Part shown: positions 7,954-17,606 of the stretch, piece by piece
Position numbering within the stretch: position 1 is the stretch's first letter
Layout: each line of letters opens with the position of its first letter
From: Sphingorhabdus lacus
Lineage (GTDB): Bacteria > Pseudomonadota > Alphaproteobacteria > Sphingomonadales > Sphingomonadaceae
Assembly: GCF_009768975.1 (NCBI RefSeq)
Contig: NZ_CP035733.1
Span: forward strand, 1,240,001 to 1,304,000
DNA: 64,000 bases
Reading direction: 5' to 3'
Program-made: the position numbers and the translations under genes
The notes under the pieces: model-generated
What the model was told of the DNA's origin: nothing
Databases searched by the model: none
The model's input: only the letters and a program-made list of their open reading frames with translations

Positions 7954-9411
7954 TTAGCCTTCGAAATTATCGGCCACAAAGCGGTCGAGCAGGCGCACGC
8001 CGAAGCCGGTCGCACCCTTGTCCCAGACGGCGCCTGGCTTGTCGGCCCAGACCGTGCCGGCGATGTCGAGATGCGCCCATTTCACGCCATCCTTGATGAA
8101 GCGCTGCAGGAACTGGGCCGCGGTGATTGAGCCTGCGCCCTTTCCGCCGATATTCTTCATATCGGCTATGGGGCTGTCGATCATCTTGTCATAGGCCTTG
8201 GACAGCGGGAAACGCCAGAGCGGGTCGCCCGAGGCCTTGCCTGCGGCGGTCAGCTTGTCGGCAAGACCATCGTCGTTGGTAAACATACCGGCATATTCGC
8301 TGCCCAGCGAAACGATGATCGCACCTGTCAGAGTCGCGAGATCGACGATATATTCGGGATTATAAGTTTCCTGCGTCCAGTGCAGCGCATCGCAGAGGAC
8401 CAGACGGCCTTCGGCATCGGTGTTCAGCACTTCGATGGTCTGCCCCGACATGGAGGTAACGATGTCGCCCGGACGCTGTGCATTGCCGTCGGGCATATTT
8501 TCGACAAGGCCGCAAATGCCGACGACATGGGCCTTGGCCTTGCGTCCGGCGAGCGCCTTCATCACGCCTGCAACGGCACCTGCGCCGCCCATATCCCACT
8601 TCATATCTTCCATACCTGCGGCAGGCTTGATGGAAATTCCGCCGGTATCAAAGGTCACGCCCTTGCCGACGAACGCCACCGGACGTGCTTGCGCGCCGCC
8701 GGTACCGTCCCATTTCATCGCCAGCAGACGTGCCGGACGACGCGAACCTTGCGCCACGCCCAGCAGCGCGCCCATCCCGAGCTCGGCCATTTGCTTGTCG
8801 TCGAGGATGGTGATTTCGACGCCCAGATCCGCCAGATGCTTGCACCGTTCAACAAAGCTTTCGGGGTAGATGATATTGGCAGGCTCGGTGACCAGTTCCT
8901 TGGTCAGTGCAACACCGTCAGCGATGGCAGCATAACGCGACCAAAGCGCTGCGGCCTCTGCCGGTGCGCCTGCGACGCTCAGCGCCTCGACCGAGGGCTT
9001 CGACGTTTCGGCAAGCTTGGTGCGGTATTTGTCCATCCGCCAGTTGCGCAAGGTCGCGCCATAGGCGGCCTCGGCAGCGGCCTGCGCCGAGAGGTTTTCG
9101 GCGTGGATCGCAATATGCTTGGCGCCCGAGGTCTGCACCTTGGCGATGATTTCGCCGCCAGCCTTCTGGTAATCGCCTGCATCCCCGTCGGCAACGCCCA
9201 GCAGGACGATGCGGACCAGCTTGCCGCCTTCGCTGGCGATCAGCAGGAAGCTTTGCCCTGCTTCGCCCTTGAAGCGCGCCAGTTTCGCGGTGTCGTGCAC
9301 CATCTGCGCATTTTCGAGGGGGAATGCGAATCCGTCGAAGCTGCTTTTCGTAACGATGAAAGCGAGCACATCGGCTTCGGCAGGACGTGTGGGGACAAAT
9401 TCAATCTTCAT
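7954..9411 (-). CDS. pepA: Leucyl aminopeptidase (M17)
   Basis: Cytoplasmic two-zinc/manganese aminopeptidase of family M17. Visible signatures are GKGVTFDTGGISIKP with the metal-binding Asp and catalytic Lys, the conserved MKWDMGGAGAV, and the family motif NTDAEGRL. I place the start at the ATG at 9411 (MKIEFVPTRP, 485 residues, the usual length); the open frame extends 37 codons upstream, but that extension resembles nothing in the family. Divergent from lptD. Confidence 0.94.
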   Translation of the reverse strand: MKIEFVPTRPAEADVLAFIVTKSSFDGFAFPLENAQMVHDTAKLARFKGEAGQSFLLIASEGGKLVRIVLLGVADGDAGDYQKAGGEIIAKVQTSGAKHIAIHAENLSAQAAAEAAYGATLRNWRMDKYRTKLAETSKPSVEALSVAGAPAEAAALWSRYAAIADGVALTKELVTEPANIIYPESFVERCKHLADLGVEITILDDKQMAELGMGALLGVAQGSRRPARLLAMKWDGTGGAQARPVAFVGKGVTFDTGGISIKPAAGMEDMKWDMGGAGAVAGVMKALAGRKAKAHVVGICGLVENMPDGNAQRPGDIVTSMSGQTIEVLNTDAEGRLVLCDALHWTQETYNPEYIVDLATLTGAIIVSLGSEYAGMFTNDDGLADKLTAAGKASGDPLWRFPLSKAYDKMIDSPIADMKNIGGKGAGSITAAQFLQRFIKDGVKWAHLDIAGTVWADKPGAVWDKGATGFGVRLLDRFVADNFEG

Positions 9412-9590
9412 GGAAATAGTCAGCCTTTCCGCTGGGCGTTGGTTATTGCCGCGCTCTATAGGCCCATTTGGCCTGTCACTTAAAGCAAAAGATAAGCACA
9501 GTTTGTCCGCTGTTAACCACATATACAGCCATCCGGCGCAAGATGGGTGGACCTGAGCTTAGAGCGGCTATAAAGGACGTGCCGGTTTAT

Positions 9591-11822
9591 ATGATTATCC
9601 CCGCCCTACAGCCCTCTTCTTCCCGGCTTTTGCTGGCGGCTTTGCTGCTCGCGGGCGGAGCGTTGCCGACCGCTGTTTTTGCGCAAGCCGAGCCTGCGCC
9701 GGTGGAAGCCAAGGCCGCCGACGACCAGATTGGCTTTGCGGCGGCTGTCGTTGAATATGACTCGAACAGCGAAGTCGTCACGGCCAAGGGCGATGTTGTC
9801 GTCAACCGCGATGGCTACACCTTGCGTGCCGATACGGTGGTGTGGAACCGCACCAGCGGCGAAGTCACGGCCGAAGGCAATATCCGGTCGGTCGGTCCCG
9901 AAGGCGATGTGGCCTATGGGGACAAGATTGTCGTCACGGACACGCTGAAAGACGGCATCGTCGAAAATCTCCTCGTCGTTCTCGCCGACGAAAGCCGCCT
10001 TGCCGCCAAAAGCGGCGCGCGCAAGGATGGCGTTTATTCGCTCGACTATGCAGCCTACACGGCGTGCAAGGTCGAAGGCACCGACGGCTGCCCCAAAAAG
10101 CCGAGCTGGGAAGTAAAGGCGGTCAAGGTCGTCTATGACCCTGCCACAAAGCGCGTAAAATATGAAGGCGCGCGGATCGAGCTTTTCGGTTTGCCCATCG
10201 TGCCCCTGCCGTTCCTGTCGCACCCAGTCGATACCAAGGCGGGTAGCGGATTTCTGGTGCCGAGCGTCGGCTTTTCGCGGAACAACGGACTTGAGATCGA
10301 GCAATCCTATTATTGGCGCATCGCCCAGAACCGCGACCTGACGGGAGCGATTACGGCCTTTTCCAATGCCGCGCCCCTGGGGCAGGTCAAGTTCCGTTCG
10401 TTGGAAAAGACCGGTGCGTTCGAAGTTACCGCCTACGGCACCTACAGCAACCGGATCGACACCAGCGGCGCGGTCATCCCCACGGGCAGCAATGTGTTTC
10501 GCGGATATGTCGAGGGTGCGGGCCGATTCCAGCTTGATCCCTATTGGTCGATCTCCGCATCGGGCCGCAGGGCGTCCGACCGGACATTTCTGCGCCGTTA
10601 CGATATCAGCCGCGACGACCGCCTGCGCTCCACCTTTGCTGCCGAGCGGATCGATGACAACAGCTATTTCTCGCTCTCCGGTTGGGCGGTGCAGACTTTG
10701 CGGACCGGTGACAAGCAGGGGCTCGCGCCCATTGCCCTGCCCGAAATCGACTACCGCCGCCGCCTGAGCGACCCGCTTCTCGGCGGGAACATCCAGCTGC
10801 AGGCGAACAGCCTCGCCATCGGCCGCACCGCCGGACAGGACACGCAGCGCGCGTTCGGATCGGTCAAATGGGATTTGCGCAAGATTACGAAGCTGGGCCA
10901 GGAAGTGACCTTCACCGCACTTGCCCGCGGCGACGTCTACCACAGCGACGAAAATGCCAGCACCACCACCGCCATCTATCGCGGCGACAGCGGGTGGCAG
11001 AGCCGGGCCATTTTCGCAGGCGCGATGGACGTCAAATGGCCCTTCGTCGGCAAAGCCTTGGGCGGCACCCAGATTTTCACCCCCCGCGTCCAACTCGTGG
11101 CGGCGCCGTCGGTGACCAATTTGAAGATACCGAACGAAGATTCGCGGGCCGTTGATCTCGAAGACAGCAACCTGTTCGCGCTCAACCGTTTCCCGGGCTA
11201 TGACCGGTTCGAGGATGACTACCGCATCACTTATGGCTTCGACTGGACCTTGCGGAAAACCAACTTCACCGCCGATATCAATATCGGGCAAAGCTACCGT
11301 TTGTCGAACCGCCAGTCGATCTTCCCCGATGGCACCGGCCTGTCGGACAAGGCATCCGACATCGTGGGCCGCAGCGAGTTCCGTTTCAAGGACATCGTCA
11401 AGCTGACCCACCGTTTCCGGCTCGACAAGGATAATTTGGCGGTACGGCGCAACGAGATTGACGCGACCATCGGATCACGCGGCACCTATGTGCAGGCAGG
11501 CTATCTCAAGCTAAACCGCAACATTGGTCCCACGGTCGAAGATTTGTCGGACCGTGAAGAAATCCGGCTTGCCGGCCGTGTCCGCGTCGCGCGCTACTGG
11601 TCTGTTTTCGGGTCGACCATTATCGACCTGACCGACACGACCGAGGATCCCACCACGCTTTCCGACGGGTTTGATCCCATCCGCCATCGCCTTGGCGTCG
11701 CCTATGATGACGACTGTCTCTCGCTCAGCCTGACATGGCGGCGCGATTACCAGCCGACGGGCGATGCGCGCCGTGGCAACAGTTTCCTGTTCCGGCTGGC
11801 ATTTCGTAATCTGGGTGTGTAA
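9591..11822 (+). CDS. lptD: LPS-assembly protein LptD
   Basis: Outer-membrane beta-barrel that, with LptE, inserts lipopolysaccharide into the outer leaflet. From the ATG at 9591 a signal peptide is read (RLLLAALLLAGGALPTAVFAQA). Residues of about 50 to 190 form the OstA/LptA-like N-terminal jelly roll with repeated VTAKGDVVV / VTAEGNIRS strands, and the remainder is an alternating barrel with many aromatic strand ends, closing on FRLAFRNLGV. The open frame begins further upstream at 9468, but only the later ATG gives an export signal. It heads the conserved lptD-surA-pdxA-rsmA cluster. Confidence 0.92.
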   Translation: MIIPALQPSSSRLLLAALLLAGGALPTAVFAQAEPAPVEAKAADDQIGFAAAVVEYDSNSEVVTAKGDVVVNRDGYTLRADTVVWNRTSGEVTAEGNIRSVGPEGDVAYGDKIVVTDTLKDGIVENLLVVLADESRLAAKSGARKDGVYSLDYAAYTACKVEGTDGCPKKPSWEVKAVKVVYDPATKRVKYEGARIELFGLPIVPLPFLSHPVDTKAGSGFLVPSVGFSRNNGLEIEQSYYWRIAQNRDLTGAITAFSNAAPLGQVKFRSLEKTGAFEVTAYGTYSNRIDTSGAVIPTGSNVFRGYVEGAGRFQLDPYWSISASGRRASDRTFLRRYDISRDDRLRSTFAAERIDDNSYFSLSGWAVQTLRTGDKQGLAPIALPEIDYRRRLSDPLLGGNIQLQANSLAIGRTAGQDTQRAFGSVKWDLRKITKLGQEVTFTALARGDVYHSDENASTTTAIYRGDSGWQSRAIFAGAMDVKWPFVGKALGGTQIFTPRVQLVAAPSVTNLKIPNEDSRAVDLEDSNLFALNRFPGYDRFEDDYRITYGFDWTLRKTNFTADINIGQSYRLSNRQSIFPDGTGLSDKASDIVGRSEFRFKDIVKLTHRFRLDKDNLAVRRNEIDATIGSRGTYVQAGYLKLNRNIGPTVEDLSDREEIRLAGRVRVARYWSVFGSTIIDLTDTTEDPTTLSDGFDPIRHRLGVAYDDDCLSLSLTWRRDYQPTGDARRGNSFLFRLAFRNLGV

Positions 11823-11924
11823 GGCCGACTGCACATGGGGGACAGGGCGGCAGCTGCTCATCTGCGGTTCAGCAGCGTCACACTATTTCCCGCTCGAATT
11901 TGATTATATACTGGATTGTCATCG

Positions 11925-13265
11925 ATGAAGTTTTCCAAGCGCTTTTCCATTGCGGCATTGCTGGCAACTGCCACTGCATTGACACCTTCGGTTGCGCAGA
12001 CCGTTTCGGACGAAGTCACACCAGAGGCCCGTCTCGACATTCCCGATGGCCAGACCTTGTTCGGCAAAAATGACCCCAATGTGCGCCGCGCAACCGCGCA
12101 GGTGAACGGCGAAATCATTACCGGTACCGACATTGACCACCGCCTCGCCCTGATCGTTGCGGCCAACAACAACCAGCTTCCGCCGGAAGAAGTCGCGCGT
12201 TTCCGTGCGCAGATTCTAACCAACCTGATCGACGAAACGCTCCAGATCCAAGAAGCGGCCGCCAATGAAATCGAAGTCACCGATGCCGAGGTGAACCAGT
12301 ATTTCGACCGTGTCGCGCAACAGAATTTCAACCGTCCGGCCAATGAAGTCGAAAAATATCTCATCTCCATCGGTTCGTCGGTCGCCACGCTAAAGCGCCA
12401 GATCAAGGGCGAATTGTCGTGGAGCCGTCTGCTGTCGCGCAACGTGCGTCCGTCGGCCAATGTCAGCGATGACGAGGTCAACGCGATTATCGAGCGTATC
12501 AAGGCCACCAAGGGCACAACCGAATATCGCATCGGTGAAATCTACCTTTCGGCCACGCCGGAAACGATGCCAGCAGTGACCGAAAATGCACGCAAGATCA
12601 TGGACCAACTGCGTCAGGGCGGCAATTTTGTCGCCTATGCCCGCCAGTTTTCGGAAGCATCGACCGCATCGGTCGGCGGCGACCTTGGCTGGCTGTCGCT
12701 AGCCCAATTGCCGCCATCGCTCGCGACCGCAGCCAGCAATATGCGGGCCAATGAAATCCAGGCTGTTCCTTCGCCCGGCGGCATCTCGATCCTGTTGCTG
12801 ATCGACCGCCGTCAGGTCGCAACGTCCGACCCGCGCGATTCGGTGCTCAGCCTGAAGCAGATTGCGATTACCTTCCCCGCCGGCACAACCGAAGCGCAGG
12901 TTGCGCCGCTGGTGAAGCGGTTCAGCGAAGAAACCGGCAAAATCAGTGGTTGCGGCGCGGCCGATGAAATGGCGCGCCAGCTGAACGCTGATGTGGTGAA
13001 CCGCGATGGTATCAAGGTTCGCGACCTCCCTGCCCCGCTGCAGCAAGTGATGCTTGATCTGCAAGTCGGCCAGTCAACACCGCCTTATGGTTCGCTGGAA
13101 GATGGCGTCCGCGTCTTCGTCATGTGCGGCCGCGATGCCCCGCAGGAAGCGTCTTCGGAATCCTTCGACGAAATCATGTCGCGGCTTGAAGAAGAACGGG
13201 TCAACAAACGGGCACGTATCTATCTGCGTGACCTTCGCCGCGACGCAGTCATCGAATATAACTGA
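11925..13265 (+). CDS. surA: Periplasmic chaperone / peptidylprolyl isomerase SurA
   Basis: Chaperone for outer-membrane proteins. The ATG at 11925 begins MKFSKRFSIAALLATATALTPSVAQ, a signal peptide; a TTG three codons earlier is possible but unneeded. Residues of about 35 to 170 are the SurA N-terminal helical domain (INGEIIT-like VNGEIITGTDID). Then comes one well-formed parvulin domain containing GGDLGWLSLAQLPP, and a second, more degenerate C-terminal region. About 446 residues, normal size. Its stop overlaps the pdxA start, so the two are translationally coupled. Confidence 0.92.
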   Translation: MKFSKRFSIAALLATATALTPSVAQTVSDEVTPEARLDIPDGQTLFGKNDPNVRRATAQVNGEIITGTDIDHRLALIVAANNNQLPPEEVARFRAQILTNLIDETLQIQEAAANEIEVTDAEVNQYFDRVAQQNFNRPANEVEKYLISIGSSVATLKRQIKGELSWSRLLSRNVRPSANVSDDEVNAIIERIKATKGTTEYRIGEIYLSATPETMPAVTENARKIMDQLRQGGNFVAYARQFSEASTASVGGDLGWLSLAQLPPSLATAASNMRANEIQAVPSPGGISILLLIDRRQVATSDPRDSVLSLKQIAITFPAGTTEAQVAPLVKRFSEETGKISGCGAADEMARQLNADVVNRDGIKVRDLPAPLQQVMLDLQVGQSTPPYGSLEDGVRVFVMCGRDAPQEASSESFDEIMSRLEEERVNKRARIYLRDLRRDAVIEYN

Positions 13266-14278
13266 TGCCGCCACGGCGACTTGATCTGCCGTTAGCGATT
13301 TCGGTCGGCGACCCGGCGGGCATAGGACCGGAAATTATCGGCAAAGCATGGGAGGCACGCAAAAGCGCGGACCTTCCACCCTTCTTCGCCATTGGCGATA
13401 TGGGCAGTTTCGCGCCGCACTGGAACGGCCCGGTCGTCAAGATCGACGACCCCGCCGATAGCTTTGCGCATTTCGATTCGGCGCTTCCCGTTATCGAGGT
13501 GCACACTTGTCTTTCGGTCATACCGGGCGAACCCGATCTGGACGGCGCGCATTGCGCCTATCAGGCTTTGGAAATGGCCATCGGCTTCGCCCGCGCAGGC
13601 AGTGCAGCGGCATTGGTCACAGGGCCTGTTTCAAAAACCCAGCTTTACGCCGTCGGTTTCACCCATCCCGGACAAACCGAATTTATCGCCGAACGCTGCG
13701 GCGTGTCCAAGAATAATGCCGTCATGATGCTCGCCGGGCCAGACTTGCGCGTAGTGCCCATGACAACCCATATCCCGCTCGCATCGGTGGCCTCCAAACT
13801 GGACGGGCGCCTGATCCGGCAACGGCTGCGCGCCACGGCCAAGGGGCTGCAGCGCAATTTCGGGATAGAGAACCCGCGTTTGGCGGTCGCCGGTTTCAAC
13901 CCCCATGCGGGCGAATCGGGCAATATGGGCCGCGAGGAAATCGACATTTTCGAACCCGCGATCGCGCAAATACGCAGCGAGGGCTTTGACGTTGTCGGCC
14001 CCCTGTCCGCCGATACCATGTTCCATGCCGAGGCGCGGTCGCATTATGATGCCGCCTTGTGCGCCTATCATGATCAGGCGCTGATCCCATTGAAAACGCT
14101 TTATTTCCATGACGCCGTCAACATCACGCTTGGCCTGCCGGTGGTGCGGACGTCGCCAGACCACGGCACCGCCTTTGGCATTGCAGGCCAGAACATCGCA
14201 ATGCCCCATTCGATGATTGCGGCCATCAAGATGGCGGAAATGGCGGCGCTCAACCGCCAAGCCGCAGACGCGGCATGA
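13265..14278 (+). CDS. pdxA: 4-hydroxythreonine-4-phosphate dehydrogenase
   Basis: NAD-dependent, metal-requiring step of DXP-dependent pyridoxal phosphate synthesis. At 337 residues it is full length. Signatures are the N-terminal [12 protein letters not shown], the [12 protein letters not shown] segment, and the metal ligands in [11 protein letters not shown] and [16 protein letters not shown]. It overlaps surA by one base (TGATG) and rsmA by four (ATGA), marking one operon. Confidence 0.96.
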   Translation: MPPRRLDLPLAISVGDPAGIGPEIIGKAWEARKSADLPPFFAIGDMGSFAPHWNGPVVKIDDPADSFAHFDSALPVIEVHTCLSVIPGEPDLDGAHCAYQALEMAIGFARAGSAAALVTGPVSKTQLYAVGFTHPGQTEFIAERCGVSKNNAVMMLAGPDLRVVPMTTHIPLASVASKLDGRLIRQRLRATAKGLQRNFGIENPRLAVAGFNPHAGESGNMGREEIDIFEPAIAQIRSEGFDVVGPLSADTMFHAEARSHYDAALCAYHDQALIPLKTLYFHDAVNITLGLPVVRTSPDHGTAFGIAGQNIAMPHSMIAAIKMAEMAALNRQAADAA

Positions 14279-15099
14279 CCCTTCCCACATTGCCCCCGCT
14301 TCGGGATGTTATCGCCCGCCATGGCCTGTCGGCCAGCAAAGCACTCGGTCAGAATTTCCTGTTCGACGAACAATTGCTCGACCGCATTGCCGCCATCCCC
14401 GGATCGCTCAAGGGACAGAATGTCTATGAAGTCGGCCCCGGCCCCGGTGGCCTGACGCGCGCATTGCTGCGCGCCGGCGCCAATGTTCTGGCGGTCGAAC
14501 GCGACCATCGCTGCCTACCCGCGCTCGCCGAATTGGCAGAGGCGTTTCCGGGACAGTTGAGGGTGATCGAGGGCGACGCCCTGAAAATTGATCCGGCCAA
14601 GGAAATCGGCGGACCGTTCCACATTCTGTCCAACCTGCCCTATAATGTCGGCACCGCGCTTGCCGTCGGTTGGTTGGGTGGCGATGTGTGGCCGCCGGAA
14701 TGGCAATCGCTGACCCTGATGTTCCAGCGCGAAGTTGCCGACCGGATCGTTGCGCCTGCGGCCAGCGATGCTTATGGGCGGTTGGCCATCTTGGCGCAGT
14801 GGCGTTCGCAGGCCAAGATCGCGATGCCCGTCCACCGCTCCGCCTTTACCCCCCCGCCAAAAGTCATGTCGGCCGTCGTGCACATCACCCCCGGCGAAGC
14901 GCCCGAAGGCGTGAAGATGGCGGTCCTCGAAAAACTGACCGCCGCAGCATTCGGGCAGCGGCGCAAAATGCTGCGGCAAAGCCTGAAGGCTGTGCCCGGC
15001 GCATTGGATGCGCTGGAGAAAGCCGGAATTGCAGCCGACCGGCGGCCTGAAACGGTGACGATCCCCGAATGGTGCGAACTGGCGCGGCATTTGGGTTAA
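14275..15099 (+). CDS. rsmA: 16S rRNA (A1518/A1519) dimethyltransferase
   Basis: SAM-dependent enzyme that dimethylates two adjacent adenines in helix 45 of 16S rRNA (KsgA). The SAM motif is [13 protein letters not shown], the catalytic motif is NLPYNV, and FQREVADRI follows. The 274-residue length is standard. ATGA overlap with pdxA. Last gene of the lptD operon. Confidence 0.97.
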   Translation: MTLPTLPPLRDVIARHGLSASKALGQNFLFDEQLLDRIAAIPGSLKGQNVYEVGPGPGGLTRALLRAGANVLAVERDHRCLPALAELAEAFPGQLRVIEGDALKIDPAKEIGGPFHILSNLPYNVGTALAVGWLGGDVWPPEWQSLTLMFQREVADRIVAPAASDAYGRLAILAQWRSQAKIAMPVHRSAFTPPPKVMSAVVHITPGEAPEGVKMAVLEKLTAAAFGQRRKMLRQSLKAVPGALDALEKAGIAADRRPETVTIPEWCELARHLG

Positions 15100-15188
15100 T
15101 GGGGGCGTCCCGCTCCATTCGCCTGAACCCCGGCGACACTTCCCCATTACTTCATCGTCACCCCGCTGCACTCCCAGATTACTGCACC

Positions 15189-15262
15189 GTCACCCTGAAC
15201 TCGTTTCAGGGTCTTAGTTTTCACCGTCGCTGAATAAGACCCTGAAACAAGTTCAGGGTGAC
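15189..15262. repeat. Large inverted repeat, 28-bp arms
   Basis: Left arm 15189-15216 and right arm 15235-15262 are reverse complements with one mismatch, separated by 18 bases. Each arm is itself nearly palindromic (CCCTGAAC...GTTTCAGGG). This is the pattern of the small repeat often placed between sphingomonad genes. The rest of the 267-base gap (15100-15366) repeats CATCGTCACCCC-like pieces and holds no gene. It may also act as a terminator for the lptD operon. Confidence 0.7.
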
Positions 15263-15366
15263 GGGTGTGTTGTTGAATTGACCGGCTATGTGTCATTCAG
15301 CGTCCGGTTCAACTCAACATTTCGCTAGGGGTGGCGCTTCGCATTGTGCGCGGCTAAAGGCGGTGG

Positions 15367-16575
15367 ATGCAAAATCTGGCTTCCACCGAACGCGCTGCGC
15401 TTGAAAGGATCACGCACGATCCGATGCTGGCACAGGTGCAGCAATGGGCCGCGATAAATAGCGGATCGGGCAACCTCGCGGGGTTGAAAGCGACCGCCGA
15501 TCTGCTGGCCGATGCCTTTGCCATTCTCCCCGGAAATATCGAGCTTCAAGAGCCGGCACCTGTCGAAAAGGTGCGGGCAGACGGGGTCGTCGAAATCGTC
15601 GAACATGGTCGTCATCTGGTCGTGACCGTCAGGCCCGAAGCGCCGGTGCAACTGCTTTTCACCGGACATATGGACACCGTATTTCCCGCCGACCACAATT
15701 TTCAGGAGCAGCGTTGGCTGGAGGATGGCGTGTTGAACGGCCCCGGCGTCGCCGACATGAAGGGCGGCATTGCCGTCATGCTGGCCGCCCTCGCCGCTGC
15801 CGAGACAGCGCCTGAATTTGCAAATGTCGGCTATCAGGTGATGATCAACAGCGATGAGGAAGTCGGATCGCCCTCGTCCGCGCCGCTGATTACCGCGCTT
15901 GCCAAAGGGAAGACCGCAGCGCTGACTTACGAACCCGCCCTGCCCGATGGGACCTTGGCGGGTGAACGCGGGGGCAGCGGGAATTTCTCGATCATCTTTA
16001 CCGGCAAAAGCGCGCATGCCGGACGCAATCCGCAAGATGGCCGCAACGCGCTGCTCGCCGCTGCCGACCTCGCTCTGCGGTTGAAGGCGCTCACCCGCCC
16101 CGGCCTCAACGTCAATCCGGCACGGATCGAAGGGGGCAGCCCCAATAATGTCGTGCCCGACCACGCCATATTGCGCGTCAATTTTCGGCCCATGACACCT
16201 CAAATTGTCGAGGAAACAGATCTCGCGCTGCGCACGTTGATTGCCGATATCGAACGGGAACATGACGTCAGCGCCCATCTGCACGGCAGCTTCGGCCGTC
16301 CGCCCAAGCCCATTGATGCAGGGGCCGCCAAGCTGTTCGATCTGGTCAAGCAGTGCGGGGCCGACCTTGGCCTTTCGATTGCGTGGAAAGCCAGCGGCGG
16401 CGTGTGCGACGGCAATAATATCGCCGCCTGCGGCATCCCCGTGGTCGACACCATGGGCGTGCGCGGTGGCGCGATCCACAGCGCCGACGAATTTCTGATT
16501 ACCGAAAGCCTGGTCGAGCGCGCGCGCCTGTCCGCCTTGACCATATTGCGTATCGCCAAAAAGGGAGCCTTATGA
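15367..16575 (+). CDS. M20-family metallohydrolase linked to arginine catabolism
   Basis: Two-zinc amidohydrolase/peptidase of family M20 (carboxypeptidase G2 / ArgE / DapE type), 402 residues. Metal-site motifs are visible: GHMDTVFPAD, GPGVADMKGG, the catalytic Glu pair in NSDEEVGSP, and the His in GGAIHSADEF. SAHAGRNP marks the dimerisation domain. It starts an operon with astA (4-base overlap) and astB, so it probably acts on a succinylated or glutamate-type amide in that pathway; that role is inferred from context only, since true AstE belongs to a different family. Confidence 0.8.
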   Translation: MQNLASTERAALERITHDPMLAQVQQWAAINSGSGNLAGLKATADLLADAFAILPGNIELQEPAPVEKVRADGVVEIVEHGRHLVVTVRPEAPVQLLFTGHMDTVFPADHNFQEQRWLEDGVLNGPGVADMKGGIAVMLAALAAAETAPEFANVGYQVMINSDEEVGSPSSAPLITALAKGKTAALTYEPALPDGTLAGERGGSGNFSIIFTGKSAHAGRNPQDGRNALLAAADLALRLKALTRPGLNVNPARIEGGSPNNVVPDHAILRVNFRPMTPQIVEETDLALRTLIADIEREHDVSAHLHGSFGRPPKPIDAGAAKLFDLVKQCGADLGLSIAWKASGGVCDGNNIAACGIPVVDTMGVRGGAIHSADEFLITESLVERARLSALTILRIAKKGAL

Positions 16576-17603
16576 CTTTCATTATCCGTCCGGCAAATAT
16601 GGACGATTTGCAGCCCATCTACGAAATGGCCAAACGGACCGGTGGCGGGTTCACCAATCTGCCGCCGGATCGCAAGGCATTGACGGCAAAACTGGAGCGT
16701 TCGGTTGCAGGGTTCAGCCGGGTCGAAGATGGCGTCAGCGACGATCTCTATGTGTTTGTCCTGCAAAATACCGCGACCGGCGAAGTGCGCGGGACCTGCC
16801 AGATCTTCGGCAATGTCGGACAGAAATGGCCCTTTTACAGCTATCGCATCGGGGCGTTGACGCAGCATAGCGAAGAACTTGGCCGGACATTCCGCGCCGA
16901 TATTTTGAACCTGTCGACCGATCTCGAAGGCACGACCGAAGTCGGTGGCCTGTTTCTTCACCCCGGTGAACGCGCCGGTGGCCTCGGAATGTTGATCGCG
17001 CGCAGCCGTTATCTGTTCATTCGCAACCATCGGGCGCGCTTTGCCGACCGGACCATTGCCGAACTGCGCGGTGTCATTGACGAAGCGGGCGGTTCGCCCT
17101 TCTGGGATGGCGTCGCAGGCCGCTTTTTCGGCATGAGCTTTCAAGAGGCGGACGAATTCAACGCCAAGTTCGGCAACCAGTTCATCGCCGACCTGATGCC
17201 CAAGCACCCCGTCTATATCGCGATGCTGCCCGAAAGCGCGAAATCGGTTATCGGCGTGCCCCATCCTTCGGGCCGCGCTGCAATGCGGATGCTCGAAAAT
17301 GAAGGTTTTGCGTGGGAAAATTATGTCGATATCTTCGACGGTGGCCCGACGATGACCGCACGCACCGATCAGGTCCGCAGCGTCCGCGAAGCCAAGGATG
17401 CGGTCGTCAGCGACATCAGCGACCGCCTGGGCGAGCATAAGGAAGGCGCCAAAATGCTCGTCAGCAGTGGCCGTCTGGGCAGCTTTGCGGCGGCCTATGG
17501 CTGGGTATTGGAGGATGGCGACAAGGTCTTTCTCGACCCCGACAGCGCAAAGGCGCTTCAGCTTTCGGCGGGTGAAACCGTCACATATGTTCCTAGGTGG
17601 TAA
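16572..17603 (+). CDS. astA: Arginine N-succinyltransferase
   Basis: First step of the arginine succinyltransferase pathway, which degrades arginine to glutamate and releases nitrogen: succinyl-CoA plus arginine gives N2-succinylarginine. The 343-residue protein shows the family's RPANMDDLQPIYEMAKRTG and GGFTNLPPDR, with an acetyltransferase-like LHPGERAGGLGMLIARSR core. ATGA overlap with the M20 gene and a 3-base gap to astB. Confidence 0.95.
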   Translation: MTFIIRPANMDDLQPIYEMAKRTGGGFTNLPPDRKALTAKLERSVAGFSRVEDGVSDDLYVFVLQNTATGEVRGTCQIFGNVGQKWPFYSYRIGALTQHSEELGRTFRADILNLSTDLEGTTEVGGLFLHPGERAGGLGMLIARSRYLFIRNHRARFADRTIAELRGVIDEAGGSPFWDGVAGRFFGMSFQEADEFNAKFGNQFIADLMPKHPVYIAMLPESAKSVIGVPHPSGRAAMRMLENEGFAWENYVDIFDGGPTMTARTDQVRSVREAKDAVVSDISDRLGEHKEGAKMLVSSGRLGSFAAAYGWVLEDGDKVFLDPDSAKALQLSAGETVTYVPRW

Positions 17604-17606
17604 GAC

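Noticed and set aside
9606-11411. 601-codon minus-strand open frame opposite lptD
   Set aside because: Antisense shadow of the LptD barrel; composition rich in Arg/Gly/Ala without recognisable domain.
15325-16479. 384-codon minus-strand frame opposite the M20 gene
   Set aside because: Shadow of a gene whose metal-site motifs are intact on the plus strand.
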